From the NCBI GenBank assembly GCA_035548495.1, contig DASZSV010000003.1, positions 1-64,000 on the forward strand: 64,000 bases of DNA. The letters run 5' to 3'. This document shows, one piece after another, positions 18,571 through 26,163 of the stretch (its first letter is position 1; the number at the start of each line of letters is the position of its first letter). Below the pieces are notes generated by a model. It made no database searches, had not been told where the DNA came from, and saw only the letters and a list, made by a program, of their open reading frames with translations. The DNA comes from CAILZL01 sp035548495 (GTDB taxonomy: Bacteria > Pseudomonadota > Gammaproteobacteria > Steroidobacterales > Steroidobacteraceae). The translations under genes and the position numbers were made by a program.

Positions 18571-18730
18571 TCTGCAACTGGATTTGAACGATTCCAGTTT
18601 GCTGCAAACGGCTTTTGCAGCAGCGGCATATTGACCACCAAGTGCTGCAGAAGTTTCTGTAACATGCACACTCATCACGCAGCGCCGCCAGTAATAAGTA
18701 ATACGCCTGTAATTTGAAGGTGTTGATGAC

Positions 18731-20368
18731 ATGAACACAACGGTCAAACGATTTGGTTTGCTGATCCTGATCATGGTGATCTCTCTTAAGATAGAGGCGG
18801 CCATCCCTCATCTGGAAGTACATGGAAGTGCAGTGCAATTGGTGGTGAAAGACAAGCCCATGTTGTTGCTTGCCGGTGAACTGGGAAATTCCAGTGCATC
18901 CAGCGCAAACTACATGGCGCCGCACTGGGCGCGTCTGCAACGGATGCATCTCAACACCGTACTGGCGCCGGTGTCGTGGGAACTGGTTGAACCTGAGGAA
19001 GATCATTTCGATTGGCAATCGGTGGATTCGATCATCAAAGCTGCACGTGCGCATGATTTGAAACTGGTGCTGTTGTGGTTCGGCGCGTGGAAGAACAGCA
19101 TGTCCACCTATGCGCCATCGTGGGTGAAACGTGATGAATCACGATTCCCGCGTGCACAACTGCCCGATGGACGAGGCGAGGACATTCTTTCAGCCTTTTC
19201 ACCGGCGTTGCGCGATGCGGATGCGCACGCATTCGCCGCATTGATGATGCACTTGAAGCAAGTGGACCAGAATGACAACACGGTGTTGATGATTCAGGTT
19301 GAAAATGAAATGGGCATGTTGCCGGTGGCGCGTGACTACAGTGAGGCGGCCGCGCAACGATTCAATGATTCCGTGCCACCATTGTTGATACACAAACTTG
19401 ACGCCCTCTCTGCCGGTTCAAGATTGCGTGAACTGTGGCAGGCACATGGCGCAAAACAGCAAGGCAGCTGGCCTACGTTATTCGGCGATGGTGACGCAGG
19501 TGCGGAAGTATTCACTGCATGGTATTACGCAAGTTATGCTGAATCCGTTGCTGCGGCGGGAAAGGCGGTTTATCCCTTGCCAATGTACGTGAATGCTGCG
19601 TTGAACCGCACGGGCAAGGCACCCGGTGAATATCCCAGTGGTGGTCCATTGCCGCACTTGCTCGAGGTATGGAAAACCGCTGCGCCTTCCATTGATCTGC
19701 TTGCGCCGGATATTTACTTCCCCAACTTTGTCGATCTTGCCACGGTTTACAAACGCAAGGACAACGCGCTGTTCATTCCCGAAGCCAATCATGTCGGCAA
19801 TCCGCAAATTCCTGCGAATGCGTTTTATGCATTTGGCAAGCTCGATGCCATCGGCTTTGGTCCGTTCTCCGTCGAATCCGTTGACGACAGTCAGCCGAAT
19901 GTATTGGTGGACGCTTATGCGGTGCTGGAACAATTGAGCCCCGCGATTCTTGCCAATCAGGGAATGCAGCGCATGTCGGGATTCAAACCGCGCGTGCTGG
20001 AGAACGGCACTGTCATTGACACGCCCGTGACTGAAACCATTGGCGCCTACACCTTCACGGTTTCCTTTGTTGACAACCAGTCACCCAAAGACCAGCAGGA
20101 CACGGCAAGTCATGGCGGCATCATCATTCAAACCGGCGCGGAAGATTATCTTGTTGCAGGGCAGGGCATGATTGTCACCTTCAGCCCTGCCGATGCCACG
20201 CAAGGATCAGCAGGTATTGATTACGCATGGGAAGGTGCATTTGATACGCATGGCCACTGGATGAATGGCCGTCGTCTGAATGGCGACCAGACACATCAAG
20301 GCCGTCATCTGCGGCTCGCGCCGGGCAAATTCCAGATTCAGAAGATCAGGCTGTATCACTATTACTAA
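18731..20368 (+). CDS. Secreted GH35-type beta-galactosidase-like enzyme (DUF5597)
   Basis: 545 residues with a signal peptide (MNTTVKRFGLLILIMVISL...AA). A TIM-barrel of clan GH-A is indicated by LLLAGELGNSS, VSWELVEPEEDHFDW, the acid/base pair ENEMG (NE at 192-193) and a C-terminal nucleophile candidate in FIPEANHVGN (Glu 351). A C-terminal beta domain (about 400-545) corresponds to DUF5597, known from GH35 enzymes acting on galactose-containing oligo- and polysaccharides. It stands alone: no transporter, TonB receptor or sugar regulator is adjacent. AAGGTG lies eight bases before ATG 18731. Likely periplasmic. Confidence 0.9.
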   Translation: MNTTVKRFGLLILIMVISLKIEAAIPHLEVHGSAVQLVVKDKPMLLLAGELGNSSASSANYMAPHWARLQRMHLNTVLAPVSWELVEPEEDHFDWQSVDSIIKAARAHDLKLVLLWFGAWKNSMSTYAPSWVKRDESRFPRAQLPDGRGEDILSAFSPALRDADAHAFAALMMHLKQVDQNDNTVLMIQVENEMGMLPVARDYSEAAAQRFNDSVPPLLIHKLDALSAGSRLRELWQAHGAKQQGSWPTLFGDGDAGAEVFTAWYYASYAESVAAAGKAVYPLPMYVNAALNRTGKAPGEYPSGGPLPHLLEVWKTAAPSIDLLAPDIYFPNFVDLATVYKRKDNALFIPEANHVGNPQIPANAFYAFGKLDAIGFGPFSVESVDDSQPNVLVDAYAVLEQLSPAILANQGMQRMSGFKPRVLENGTVIDTPVTETIGAYTFTVSFVDNQSPKDQQDTASHGGIIIQTGAEDYLVAGQGMIVTFSPADATQGSAGIDYAWEGAFDTHGHWMNGRRLNGDQTHQGRHLRLAPGKFQIQKIRLYHYY

Positions 20369-20506
20369 CCTGCAACTCATCCTGAGTAACTTGCTCTTGG
20401 TAACTTGGCCGATACATTACTACTCCCTGCCTTTGTTCATTCTTGCGATGAAAGCAGCAGTCATGAATAACTCACATCGTTACTACGCGTGCATGGTGAT
20501 GATCTG

Positions 20507-20644
20507 TCAAAGCTGATTGTCGTCGATGAACTGCTTATCCTGCGTCAATGTATCTTGCTGTTCCTGCACTTCCAGCCACATGGCATTGAGAATGCCAAAA
20601 CAACAGGCAAAGGCCAGACCCAGTATCCAGGTGAAGTACCACAT
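20507..20644 (-). CDS. cydX: Cytochrome bd oxidase small subunit CydX
   Basis: 45 residues from ATG 20644 (MWYFTWILGLAFACCFGILN, then AMWLEVQEQQD). One membrane helix with the conserved W-Y-F-T/S-W-I-L-G start, the central CxxG-like segment and the amphipathic tail with WLE are diagnostic. CydX stabilises the haem environment of the bd oxidase by packing on CydA. It follows the cydB stop by 25 bases in the same direction. Confidence 0.93.
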   Translation of the reverse strand: MWYFTWILGLAFACCFGILNAMWLEVQEQQDTLTQDKQFIDDNQL

Positions 20645-20669
20645 TGCTTGCTCCGGTCAACTATCAAAA

Positions 20670-21797
20670 TCAGTAAGTGCCATCGTGCAAATCTTTCAAT
20701 GACACCTTGCCGCGCAGCACGCGAAATACCCATGCGGTGTATATAAGGACGATGGGCACGAAGATTAACGCTGCAATCATCATGTTCAACAAGGTGCCTT
20801 GACTGCTGCTCGCATCCCACACGGTAAGACTTGAATCAGGATGGGATGATGATGGCAACAGGAAGGGAAACACACTGAATCCCGCCGTGCAAATCGTGCC
20901 TGCCGCCGTCAATGCGCTGCCAACAAAGGCCATGCCAGGACGACGCCTCACCGTGCTTAACACCAGCACGGCGCCCAGGTAAGCAATCAAAGGTGCGGTG
21001 ATCATCCATTGATGCTGGCGATAGTTGTCCAGCCATGCGCTACTTGCTGCAATCACTGTCTTGTTCAATGGATTGGAAGGCGCATTGGGGTCGATCAACG
21101 AGGTGATGCGATAACCACCCACCTGATTCGCCAACCAAATTCCGGCGACGCTGAACAACGCTATGTAACTCAACGCAGCAATGCGTGCCGTAACGGCGCT
21201 GCGTTCGCTGAGCGGCGCCTCTGTTTTCAGCGAGGCATAAGTGGCACCGTGCATGACCAGCATGGTAATACTAACTAAACCACAGACCAGCGCAAAAGGA
21301 TTGAGCAAGGCGAAGAAGCCGCCTTCGTAGGTCATGCGTAAGCTCTCATCAAAATGAAATGGCACACCCAGCATCACATTGCCGAAGGCCACACCAAATA
21401 CCAGGGACGGCACCAAGCCACTGACGAACAAGGTCCAGTCCCAGGTGTTGCGCCAGCGTGAATCTATCAACTTGTTGCGGAATACAAAGCTGACCGGCCG
21501 CAGTATCAATGCCAGCAGTACCAGCAACATGGCCAGATAAAAGCCGGAAAATGAAGTGGCATACAGAGTCGGCCATGCCGCAAACACCGCGCCACCACCC
21601 AGAATGAACCACACCTGATTGCCATCCCATACCGGTTCGATGGTCTCCAGCAACACACGCCGTTCTGCATCGTTCTTGCCCAGCCAGCGATACAGAATGG
21701 CAACACCCAGATCGAAGCCATCCATGATGGCAAAGCCGCACAGCAGTACGCCGAGTAAAGCCCACCAGATCAATCTTAATGTTTCGTAGTCAAACAT
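20670..21797 (-). CDS. cydB: Cytochrome bd ubiquinol oxidase subunit II
   Basis: 375 residues from ATG 21797 (MFDYETLRLIWWALLG), with nine or so membrane helices. Conserved family segments are GFAIMDGFDLGVAIL near the N-terminus and ETIEPVWDGNQVWFILGGGA, followed by YTAWVFRVLRGKV near the C-terminus. It pairs with CydA in the high-affinity quinol oxidase of the inner membrane, which makes proton motive force without pumping and tolerates sulfide, nitric oxide and low oxygen. It lies 11 bases after cydA. A longer frame reaching 22235 is antisense-like extension within cydA and is rejected. Confidence 0.97.
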   Translation of the reverse strand: MFDYETLRLIWWALLGVLLCGFAIMDGFDLGVAILYRWLGKNDAERRVLLETIEPVWDGNQVWFILGGGAVFAAWPTLYATSFSGFYLAMLLVLLALILRPVSFVFRNKLIDSRWRNTWDWTLFVSGLVPSLVFGVAFGNVMLGVPFHFDESLRMTYEGGFFALLNPFALVCGLVSITMLVMHGATYASLKTEAPLSERSAVTARIAALSYIALFSVAGIWLANQVGGYRITSLIDPNAPSNPLNKTVIAASSAWLDNYRQHQWMITAPLIAYLGAVLVLSTVRRRPGMAFVGSALTAAGTICTAGFSVFPFLLPSSSHPDSSLTVWDASSSQGTLLNMMIAALIFVPIVLIYTAWVFRVLRGKVSLKDLHDGTY

Positions 21798-21808
21798 ATG
21801 GTAGTTCC

Positions 21809-23368
21809 TCAGTGCGTGTTCACTGGTTGGTTTGCAGGTTGTGCGTGGAACCAGCCATCCGGTCCGCCTCTTGCAATGCGGAACATCAAAAATAATTCCA
21901 CGATGGCCAGTGCACTGTAGAACACCACGAAGCCGATCAAACTCAGCGTCACTTGCGTCGTGGAAATACTCGACACACCCATGAAGGTGGGCAGAATGCC
22001 TTCGATCACCCAGGGCTGACGGCCATATTCCGCAACGATCCAGCCGAGTTCTGCGGCAATCCACGGCAGCGGCAAGCAATACACTGCTAGACGCAACAGA
22101 CGTGGATGTTTTTCGATGCGACGCCGCGCAGTAATCACAAACAGCGCGGCAAACAACGCAATGAAAAAGAAGCCCAGCCCCACCATCGCACGAAAGCTCC
22201 AGAACAACACCGGTACATCCGGCACCGTGCTCCATGCGGCACGTTCTATTTGATCAGGTGTGGCTTGACGTGGATCATCAACATAGCGTTTGAGCAGCAG
22301 CGCATAACCCAGATCTTTCACGTTGGCATCCAGCAACACTTTTGCTTCTGCATCATTGTGATGGCCGCGCACATGCTCCAGTGCATCGTAGGCTTTAATG
22401 CCGTTGGCAATATGCACCTTGGCTTGATCAACCAATTCATGAATGCCCGGCAATTGTTTGTCGAGTGAGCGTGTCGCGATCAGGCCCAGCATCCACGGAA
22501 TCTTGATTTCATCGCGGGTTTCGCGCGCCTGCATGTCAGGTATGCCGAACAGTGTGAAACTCGCTGGAGCAGGTTCGGTGTGCCATGCGGATTCGATTGC
22601 GGCGATTTTCATCTTCTGATGTTCGGTGGTCACGTAGCCGCTTTCATCACCCAGCACCACCACGGACAATGCCGCGGCCAATCCAAAGCTGCTGGCCACC
22701 GCAATGGACCGACGCGCGAATTCACGATTGCGTCCCTTGAGCAGGTACCACGCACTGATGGCCAGCACAAACACAGAACCGGTGACATAGCCCGCACTCA
22801 CCGTGTGAACAAATTTCGCCTGCGCTACGGGATTAAAAATTACATCCTTGAATGAGGTGACTTCCATGCGCATGGTTTGGTAGTTGAACGCCGCGCCCAC
22901 CGGATTCTGCATCCAGCCATTGGCAATCAATATCCACAGCGCCGATAGATTCGCACCGATGGCCGATAACCAAGTGATCACCATGTGCTGCAATTTGCTC
23001 AGGCGACTCCAGCCGAAGAAGAATAAACCGACAAAGGTGGATTCGAGAAAGAACGCCATCAAGCCTTCAATGGCCAGCGGCGTGCCGAAGATATCGCCGA
23101 CATAGTGCGAGTAGTACGCCCAGTTGGTGCCGAACTGGAATTCCATGGTGATGCCAGTGGCCACACCCATCGCAAAGTTGATGCCGAACAACACGCCCCA
23201 GAACTTGGTCATCTGTTTCCAGATTTCCCTGCCCGTCATCACATACACGCTTTCCATGATGGCGAGCAAGATTGACAATCCCAGTGTCAGCGGCACAAAC
23301 AGAAAGTGATACAACGCCGTCAAGGCAAATTGCAGACGCGACAGATTGACCAGATCCATATCGGGCAT
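21809..23368 (-). CDS. cydA: Cytochrome bd ubiquinol oxidase subunit I
   Basis: 519 residues. Haem-ligand region: LSRLQFALTALYHFLFVPL (histidine for b595/d site), ESTFVGLFFFGW, GWMQNPVGA, and the b558 ligand area. The quinol-binding Q-loop is of the long type (about residues 250-380, including VTTEHQKMKIAAIE) as in the E. coli enzyme, and the signature GRQPW occurs in EYGRQPWVIEGILPT. It catalyses ubiquinol oxidation and oxygen reduction. It begins two bases after the cydP stop, making the order cydP-cydA-cydB-cydX. Confidence 0.97.
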   Translation of the reverse strand: MPDMDLVNLSRLQFALTALYHFLFVPLTLGLSILLAIMESVYVMTGREIWKQMTKFWGVLFGINFAMGVATGITMEFQFGTNWAYYSHYVGDIFGTPLAIEGLMAFFLESTFVGLFFFGWSRLSKLQHMVITWLSAIGANLSALWILIANGWMQNPVGAAFNYQTMRMEVTSFKDVIFNPVAQAKFVHTVSAGYVTGSVFVLAISAWYLLKGRNREFARRSIAVASSFGLAAALSVVVLGDESGYVTTEHQKMKIAAIESAWHTEPAPASFTLFGIPDMQARETRDEIKIPWMLGLIATRSLDKQLPGIHELVDQAKVHIANGIKAYDALEHVRGHHNDAEAKVLLDANVKDLGYALLLKRYVDDPRQATPDQIERAAWSTVPDVPVLFWSFRAMVGLGFFFIALFAALFVITARRRIEKHPRLLRLAVYCLPLPWIAAELGWIVAEYGRQPWVIEGILPTFMGVSSISTTQVTLSLIGFVVFYSALAIVELFLMFRIARGGPDGWFHAQPANQPVNTH

Positions 23369-23370
23369 GA

Positions 23371-23541
23371 CTATTCTCCGGTGTGATGCGTGGAATCAAA
23401 CCACTGCGAATCGATGCGGTGTGCATCCACCTTGATGCGTTGTGAAGGAGCGAAGAACAAACCATATAACAATGTCAGAGCGGCGAGCTTGATGACCAGC
23501 AGCCAGATGATGCGTCGGCGCAATGACATCGCATTCAACAT
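23371..23541 (-). CDS. cydP: Cytochrome oxidase putative small subunit CydP
   Basis: 56 residues from ATG 23541, or 52 from ATG 23529 (MSLRRRIIW). An arginine-rich cytosolic start is followed by one membrane helix (IIWLLVIKLAALTLLYGLFF), the FF/SP turn (APSQRIKVDA) and a short periplasmic tail. This pattern, R3-IIW...IKLALL...FFSP..R, is the CydP family found immediately before cydA in many Gammaproteobacteria. Its stop is two bases before cydA, so it is the first gene of this operon. Its exact role in bd oxidase is less known than that of CydX. Confidence 0.8.
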   Translation of the reverse strand: MLNAMSLRRRIIWLLVIKLAALTLLYGLFFAPSQRIKVDAHRIDSQWFDSTHHTGE

Positions 23542-23576
23542 CAATGAAGTTTACCCGTGTCTGATTTGAGCAATGA

Positions 23577-23939
23577 TCATGCGGGCGCGTCAACCACCTG
23601 ACCCGTTGCAGGATCAACGCGCACCGTTGGCAAACCCGCAGCTTTCCACGCTGCGATGCCGCCTTTCATGTGCGCCGCCTTGCCGTACGCTGCAAGCCGC
23701 CGCATCGCTGCATTCATGGAGCGAACACCACCAGCACAATGAAATACCACTCGACGCTCATCGTCGCCGGGCAGAAAAGCGGCATCGAACGTGGACAGCG
23801 GAAACAGCAATGCACCGTGAATGCGCTCGGCAGCATATTCCTGTGGCTCGCGCACATCAACCAGCATGACCTGTCCATTGATCAACGCACGATGCACTTC
23901 CTGGGGCGACATTTCAAGAACACTGACTGGATGACTCAT
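23577..23939 (-). CDS. Rhodanese-like sulfurtransferase
   Basis: 120 residues, a single rhodanese domain. LVDVREPQEYAAERIHGA is the CH2A-type segment and VFHCAGGVRS holds the active-site cysteine with a six-residue loop (CAGGVRS), as in GlpE/PspE-type sulfurtransferases; KGGIAAWKAAGLP closes the domain. Cytosolic, likely transferring sulfane sulfur from thiosulfate or persulfide. AGGAG is six bases before ATG 23939. A promoter at 24027-24055 overlaps the palindrome shared with the divergent TauE/SafE gene. It lies just upstream of the cyd operon in the same direction (36 bases to cydP), so read-through into cyd genes is possible. Confidence 0.93.
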   Translation of the reverse strand: MSHPVSVLEMSPQEVHRALINGQVMLVDVREPQEYAAERIHGALLFPLSTFDAAFLPGDDERRVVFHCAGGVRSMNAAMRRLAAYGKAAHMKGGIAAWKAAGLPTVRVDPATGQVVDAPA

Positions 23940-24026
23940 GAAAACTCCTCACCATGTTGATGGCAGCCTGTTACATTCACCGGCAGCTTGCAGGCGCCGT
24001 GCGATACAGCGCCCGGCCCGGGCACT

Positions 24027-24069
24027 TATATATTAGATATTGCTAATATAGTTAATACTAATGTATAGT
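24027..24069. promoter_or_regulatory. Overlapping divergent promoters with a shared palindromic operator
   Basis: TATATTAG-ATATTG-CTAATATA (24029-24050) is a perfect 8-6-8 inverted repeat. On the minus strand, TTAACT (24055-24050) and TATATA (24032-24027) are 17 bases apart and face the rhodanese. On the plus strand, TTGCTA (24040-24045) and TATAGT (24064-24069) are 18 bases apart and face the TauE/SafE gene. The repeat thus covers the spacer or -35 of both promoters. Repressors of the ArsR-type persulfide sensors (BigR/SqrR) bind AT-rich palindromes before rhodanese and TauE/SafE genes; assigning this site to such a regulator is inference. Confidence 0.6.
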
Positions 24070-24164
24070 CTCCGCCAGCACACGATTTACGGAGCGATGA
24101 AACCATGCGGCCACACCGTTACTTGTTGAGTCTGCACTTGCAGACCATTGCCGGAACATAGATC

Positions 24165-24917
24165 GTGCTGGCATGGCTTGGTGCAGTAATGATTGGCTTG
24201 TCGCTTGGACTGCTCGGTTCCGGCGGCTCCATCATCACCGTGCCGGTGCTGGTATATCTTGCCGGTGAACCGGGAAAGATTGCGATCGCGGAATCACTGG
24301 GCATTGTGAGTGTGATTGCCGGTGTCGGCGCGCTGAATCATGTGCGTCACCGTCATGTTGATTGGCGCAGTGTGTGGCTGGCAGGTTTGCCCGCCATGCT
24401 GGGTTCTTATGCAGGCGCATGGGTATCGCAATTCATCAGCGCGCGAATGCAATTGATTCTGTTTGCCATTGTGATGCTGATCGCTGGATGGCGCATGTAC
24501 ATGAATGCAATGCGCACTGACTGGCGTCCCAGTTATTGCCGTCCCGGTTGCCTGCTGGCACTGGGGCTGGGCGTCGGCATCTTGAGCGGCATCGTCGGCG
24601 TTGGTGGTGGTTTTTTGATTGTGCCTGCGCTGATCTTGCTTGGCGGGTTGAACATGTCAATGGCTGTGGGCAGCAGTTTGATGATCATCTGTCTCAGTTC
24701 CGCCATCGGTTTCAGCAAACAATTGCACTTGCTGTACGCATCGGGGGTCCATCTGAACTGGAACACGTTCGCACTATTTGTCGTGCTTGGCATCATCGGC
24801 AGTCTCGCCGGACCGCCTATTCGCAGTAAATTGCCGCAACCACAATTACAAAAGATTTATGCAGTGGCGGTTGTCATCATGGCTGGTTTGATTCTGTGGA
24901 AAAGTGCAGTACAGTGA
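24165..24917 (+). CDS. TauE/SafE (UPF0721) family membrane exporter
   Basis: 250 residues beginning with GTG 24165, the first possible start after an in-frame stop at 24159. Eight hydrophobic helices with the family's two internal glycine-rich repeats: GLLGSGGSIITVPVL near the start and GILSGIVGVGGGFLIVPALI in the middle. The family exports sulfite, sulfoacetate or other small organosulfur anions. Here it faces a rhodanese across a shared operator, which favours removal of sulfite or thiosulfate formed during sulfide detoxification. This substrate is inferred. Confidence 0.92.
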   Translation: MLAWLGAVMIGLSLGLLGSGGSIITVPVLVYLAGEPGKIAIAESLGIVSVIAGVGALNHVRHRHVDWRSVWLAGLPAMLGSYAGAWVSQFISARMQLILFAIVMLIAGWRMYMNAMRTDWRPSYCRPGCLLALGLGVGILSGIVGVGGGFLIVPALILLGGLNMSMAVGSSLMIICLSSAIGFSKQLHLLYASGVHLNWNTFALFVVLGIIGSLAGPPIRSKLPQPQLQKIYAVAVVIMAGLILWKSAVQ

Positions 24918-24992
24918 ACAAAGCAAACGACGTGACTGCGAGGTCATTGCGAACGTGCATATTCATCAACCATCTACCCATTCAGCGAAGCA

Positions 24993-25361
24993 ATGAAACG
25001 ATCGGCCAAAGCAGTATTGCTCTCTGGCCTGGTTTTTCCGGGTGTGGGGCACATTTATCTCAAGCGCTTTATTCCGGGCATTGTATTGGCACTGATTGCC
25101 ACCGTCGCCACTGGTTGTCTCATCGCCAATGCCACACACATTGCAATGGCGGTCTTCGACAAAGTCATCAATGGCGAGGTTGCACCGGATGCAACCATTA
25201 TCACCAATATGGTCTCGCAGCAGTCACAACAGGTGGCGCGTTCATCGGACATTGCCACGTATATGCTGATCGCAGCGTGGCTGATCGGCGTGATTGATTC
25301 GTATCGCATTGGCATTGCAGTCGAGCGCAATGGTGCGGCTCCGGTCAGGCATCAAAAGTGA
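24993..25361 (+). CDS. Small membrane protein of unknown function
   Basis: 122 residues from ATG 24993. Two membrane segments: about 8-45 (VLLSGLVFPGVGHIYLKRF, then PGIVLALIATVATGCLIA), and 90-110 (IATYMLIAAWLIGVIDSYRIG). The F-P-G-x-G-H/Q-x-Y-L/N-G pattern resembles TM2/DUF-type proteins with a glycine turn between short helices, but I cannot name the family. It lies 75 bases after the TauE/SafE gene in the same direction and may be co-transcribed with it; it converges on the hydrolase gene at 25372. Confidence 0.7.
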   Translation: MKRSAKAVLLSGLVFPGVGHIYLKRFIPGIVLALIATVATGCLIANATHIAMAVFDKVINGEVAPDATIITNMVSQQSQQVARSSDIATYMLIAAWLIGVIDSYRIGIAVERNGAAPVRHQK

Positions 25362-25371
25362 TAATGGTGTT

Positions 25372-26163
25372 TTAATTCCTGCGATCAAGAAAACTCAGTG
25401 TAATGGGATTCACCCAGTCAGGACGGCCGGTAAAAGTGCCGTGATCGGTGCCGGGCAAGATACACAGTTCTGCATGCGGAATGGCACGATAGATCTGCAG
25501 GGTGTGTTCAAGAGTGATCGCATCGCGATCACCTGAAATTACCAGCACGGGGTGATTGATCCTCGACAGCAGTTCAAGATTGAGTTCCTTGCTGGTCGGT
25601 GCATGCAGCCAGAGTTGCCGCAGCTTTTCGTCGAGTGTACGCGGTTCGTCGGGAAGTGGAATGGCGCGCAAATCCTGCAGCGTATCGGCGGTTAGTCCTT
25701 CCGGCGCGATGTTGACACCACTCACCACCACCCTGCCTATCCGCTGCGGATGATTCACGGCCAGCATCAATGCGAGTATGCCGCCATCGCTGAATCCAAC
25801 CACATCCACTTTTTTGAGCTGGAGTAAGTTGAGCAGCGCCAGTGTGTCGCGCATCATCGCGGTATAACTCAAAGCGCCGTTGACATCCGGCGTACGTCCC
25901 TGTCCCACTTGATCGGGCAGAATGATTTGATGATGACGTGCAAAGACATGCAGCTGTTGTTCAAAAGATTCGGCGCCTGATGAACCACCGCCATGTAACA
26001 GCAACAACGATGATCCGTGTCCATGCACTTCGTAATACATTTTGTGGCCATTGATCGTTGCCCAGTAATGGCCATCGCGCAGGGATGTGGCTTGCACATT
26101 CGACACCGCCAGTACGAGACACACCGGCAGCAGTATTACAACCCGGCGCAATACGCTGTTCAT
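25372..26163 (-). CDS. Secreted alpha/beta hydrolase
   Basis: 263 residues with a signal peptide (MNSVLRRVVILLPVCLVLAVS...QA). The alpha/beta-hydrolase fold is complete: oxyanion LLLLHGGGSS, nucleophile elbow VVGFSDGGIL (GFSDG), acid VISGDRDAI and histidine GTDHGTF. It belongs to the general carboxylesterase/C-C hydrolase-like group. Its ATG overlaps the stop of the VirJ-like gene by four bases (ATGA), so the two are translationally coupled. Periplasmic location and pairing with VirJ/AcvB suggest an ester or aminoacyl-ester substrate in the envelope; this is inference. Confidence 0.88.
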   Translation of the reverse strand: MNSVLRRVVILLPVCLVLAVSNVQATSLRDGHYWATINGHKMYYEVHGHGSSLLLLHGGGSSGAESFEQQLHVFARHHQIILPDQVGQGRTPDVNGALSYTAMMRDTLALLNLLQLKKVDVVGFSDGGILALMLAVNHPQRIGRVVVSGVNIAPEGLTADTLQDLRAIPLPDEPRTLDEKLRQLWLHAPTSKELNLELLSRINHPVLVISGDRDAITLEHTLQIYRAIPHAELCILPGTDHGTFTGRPDWVNPITLSFLDRRN

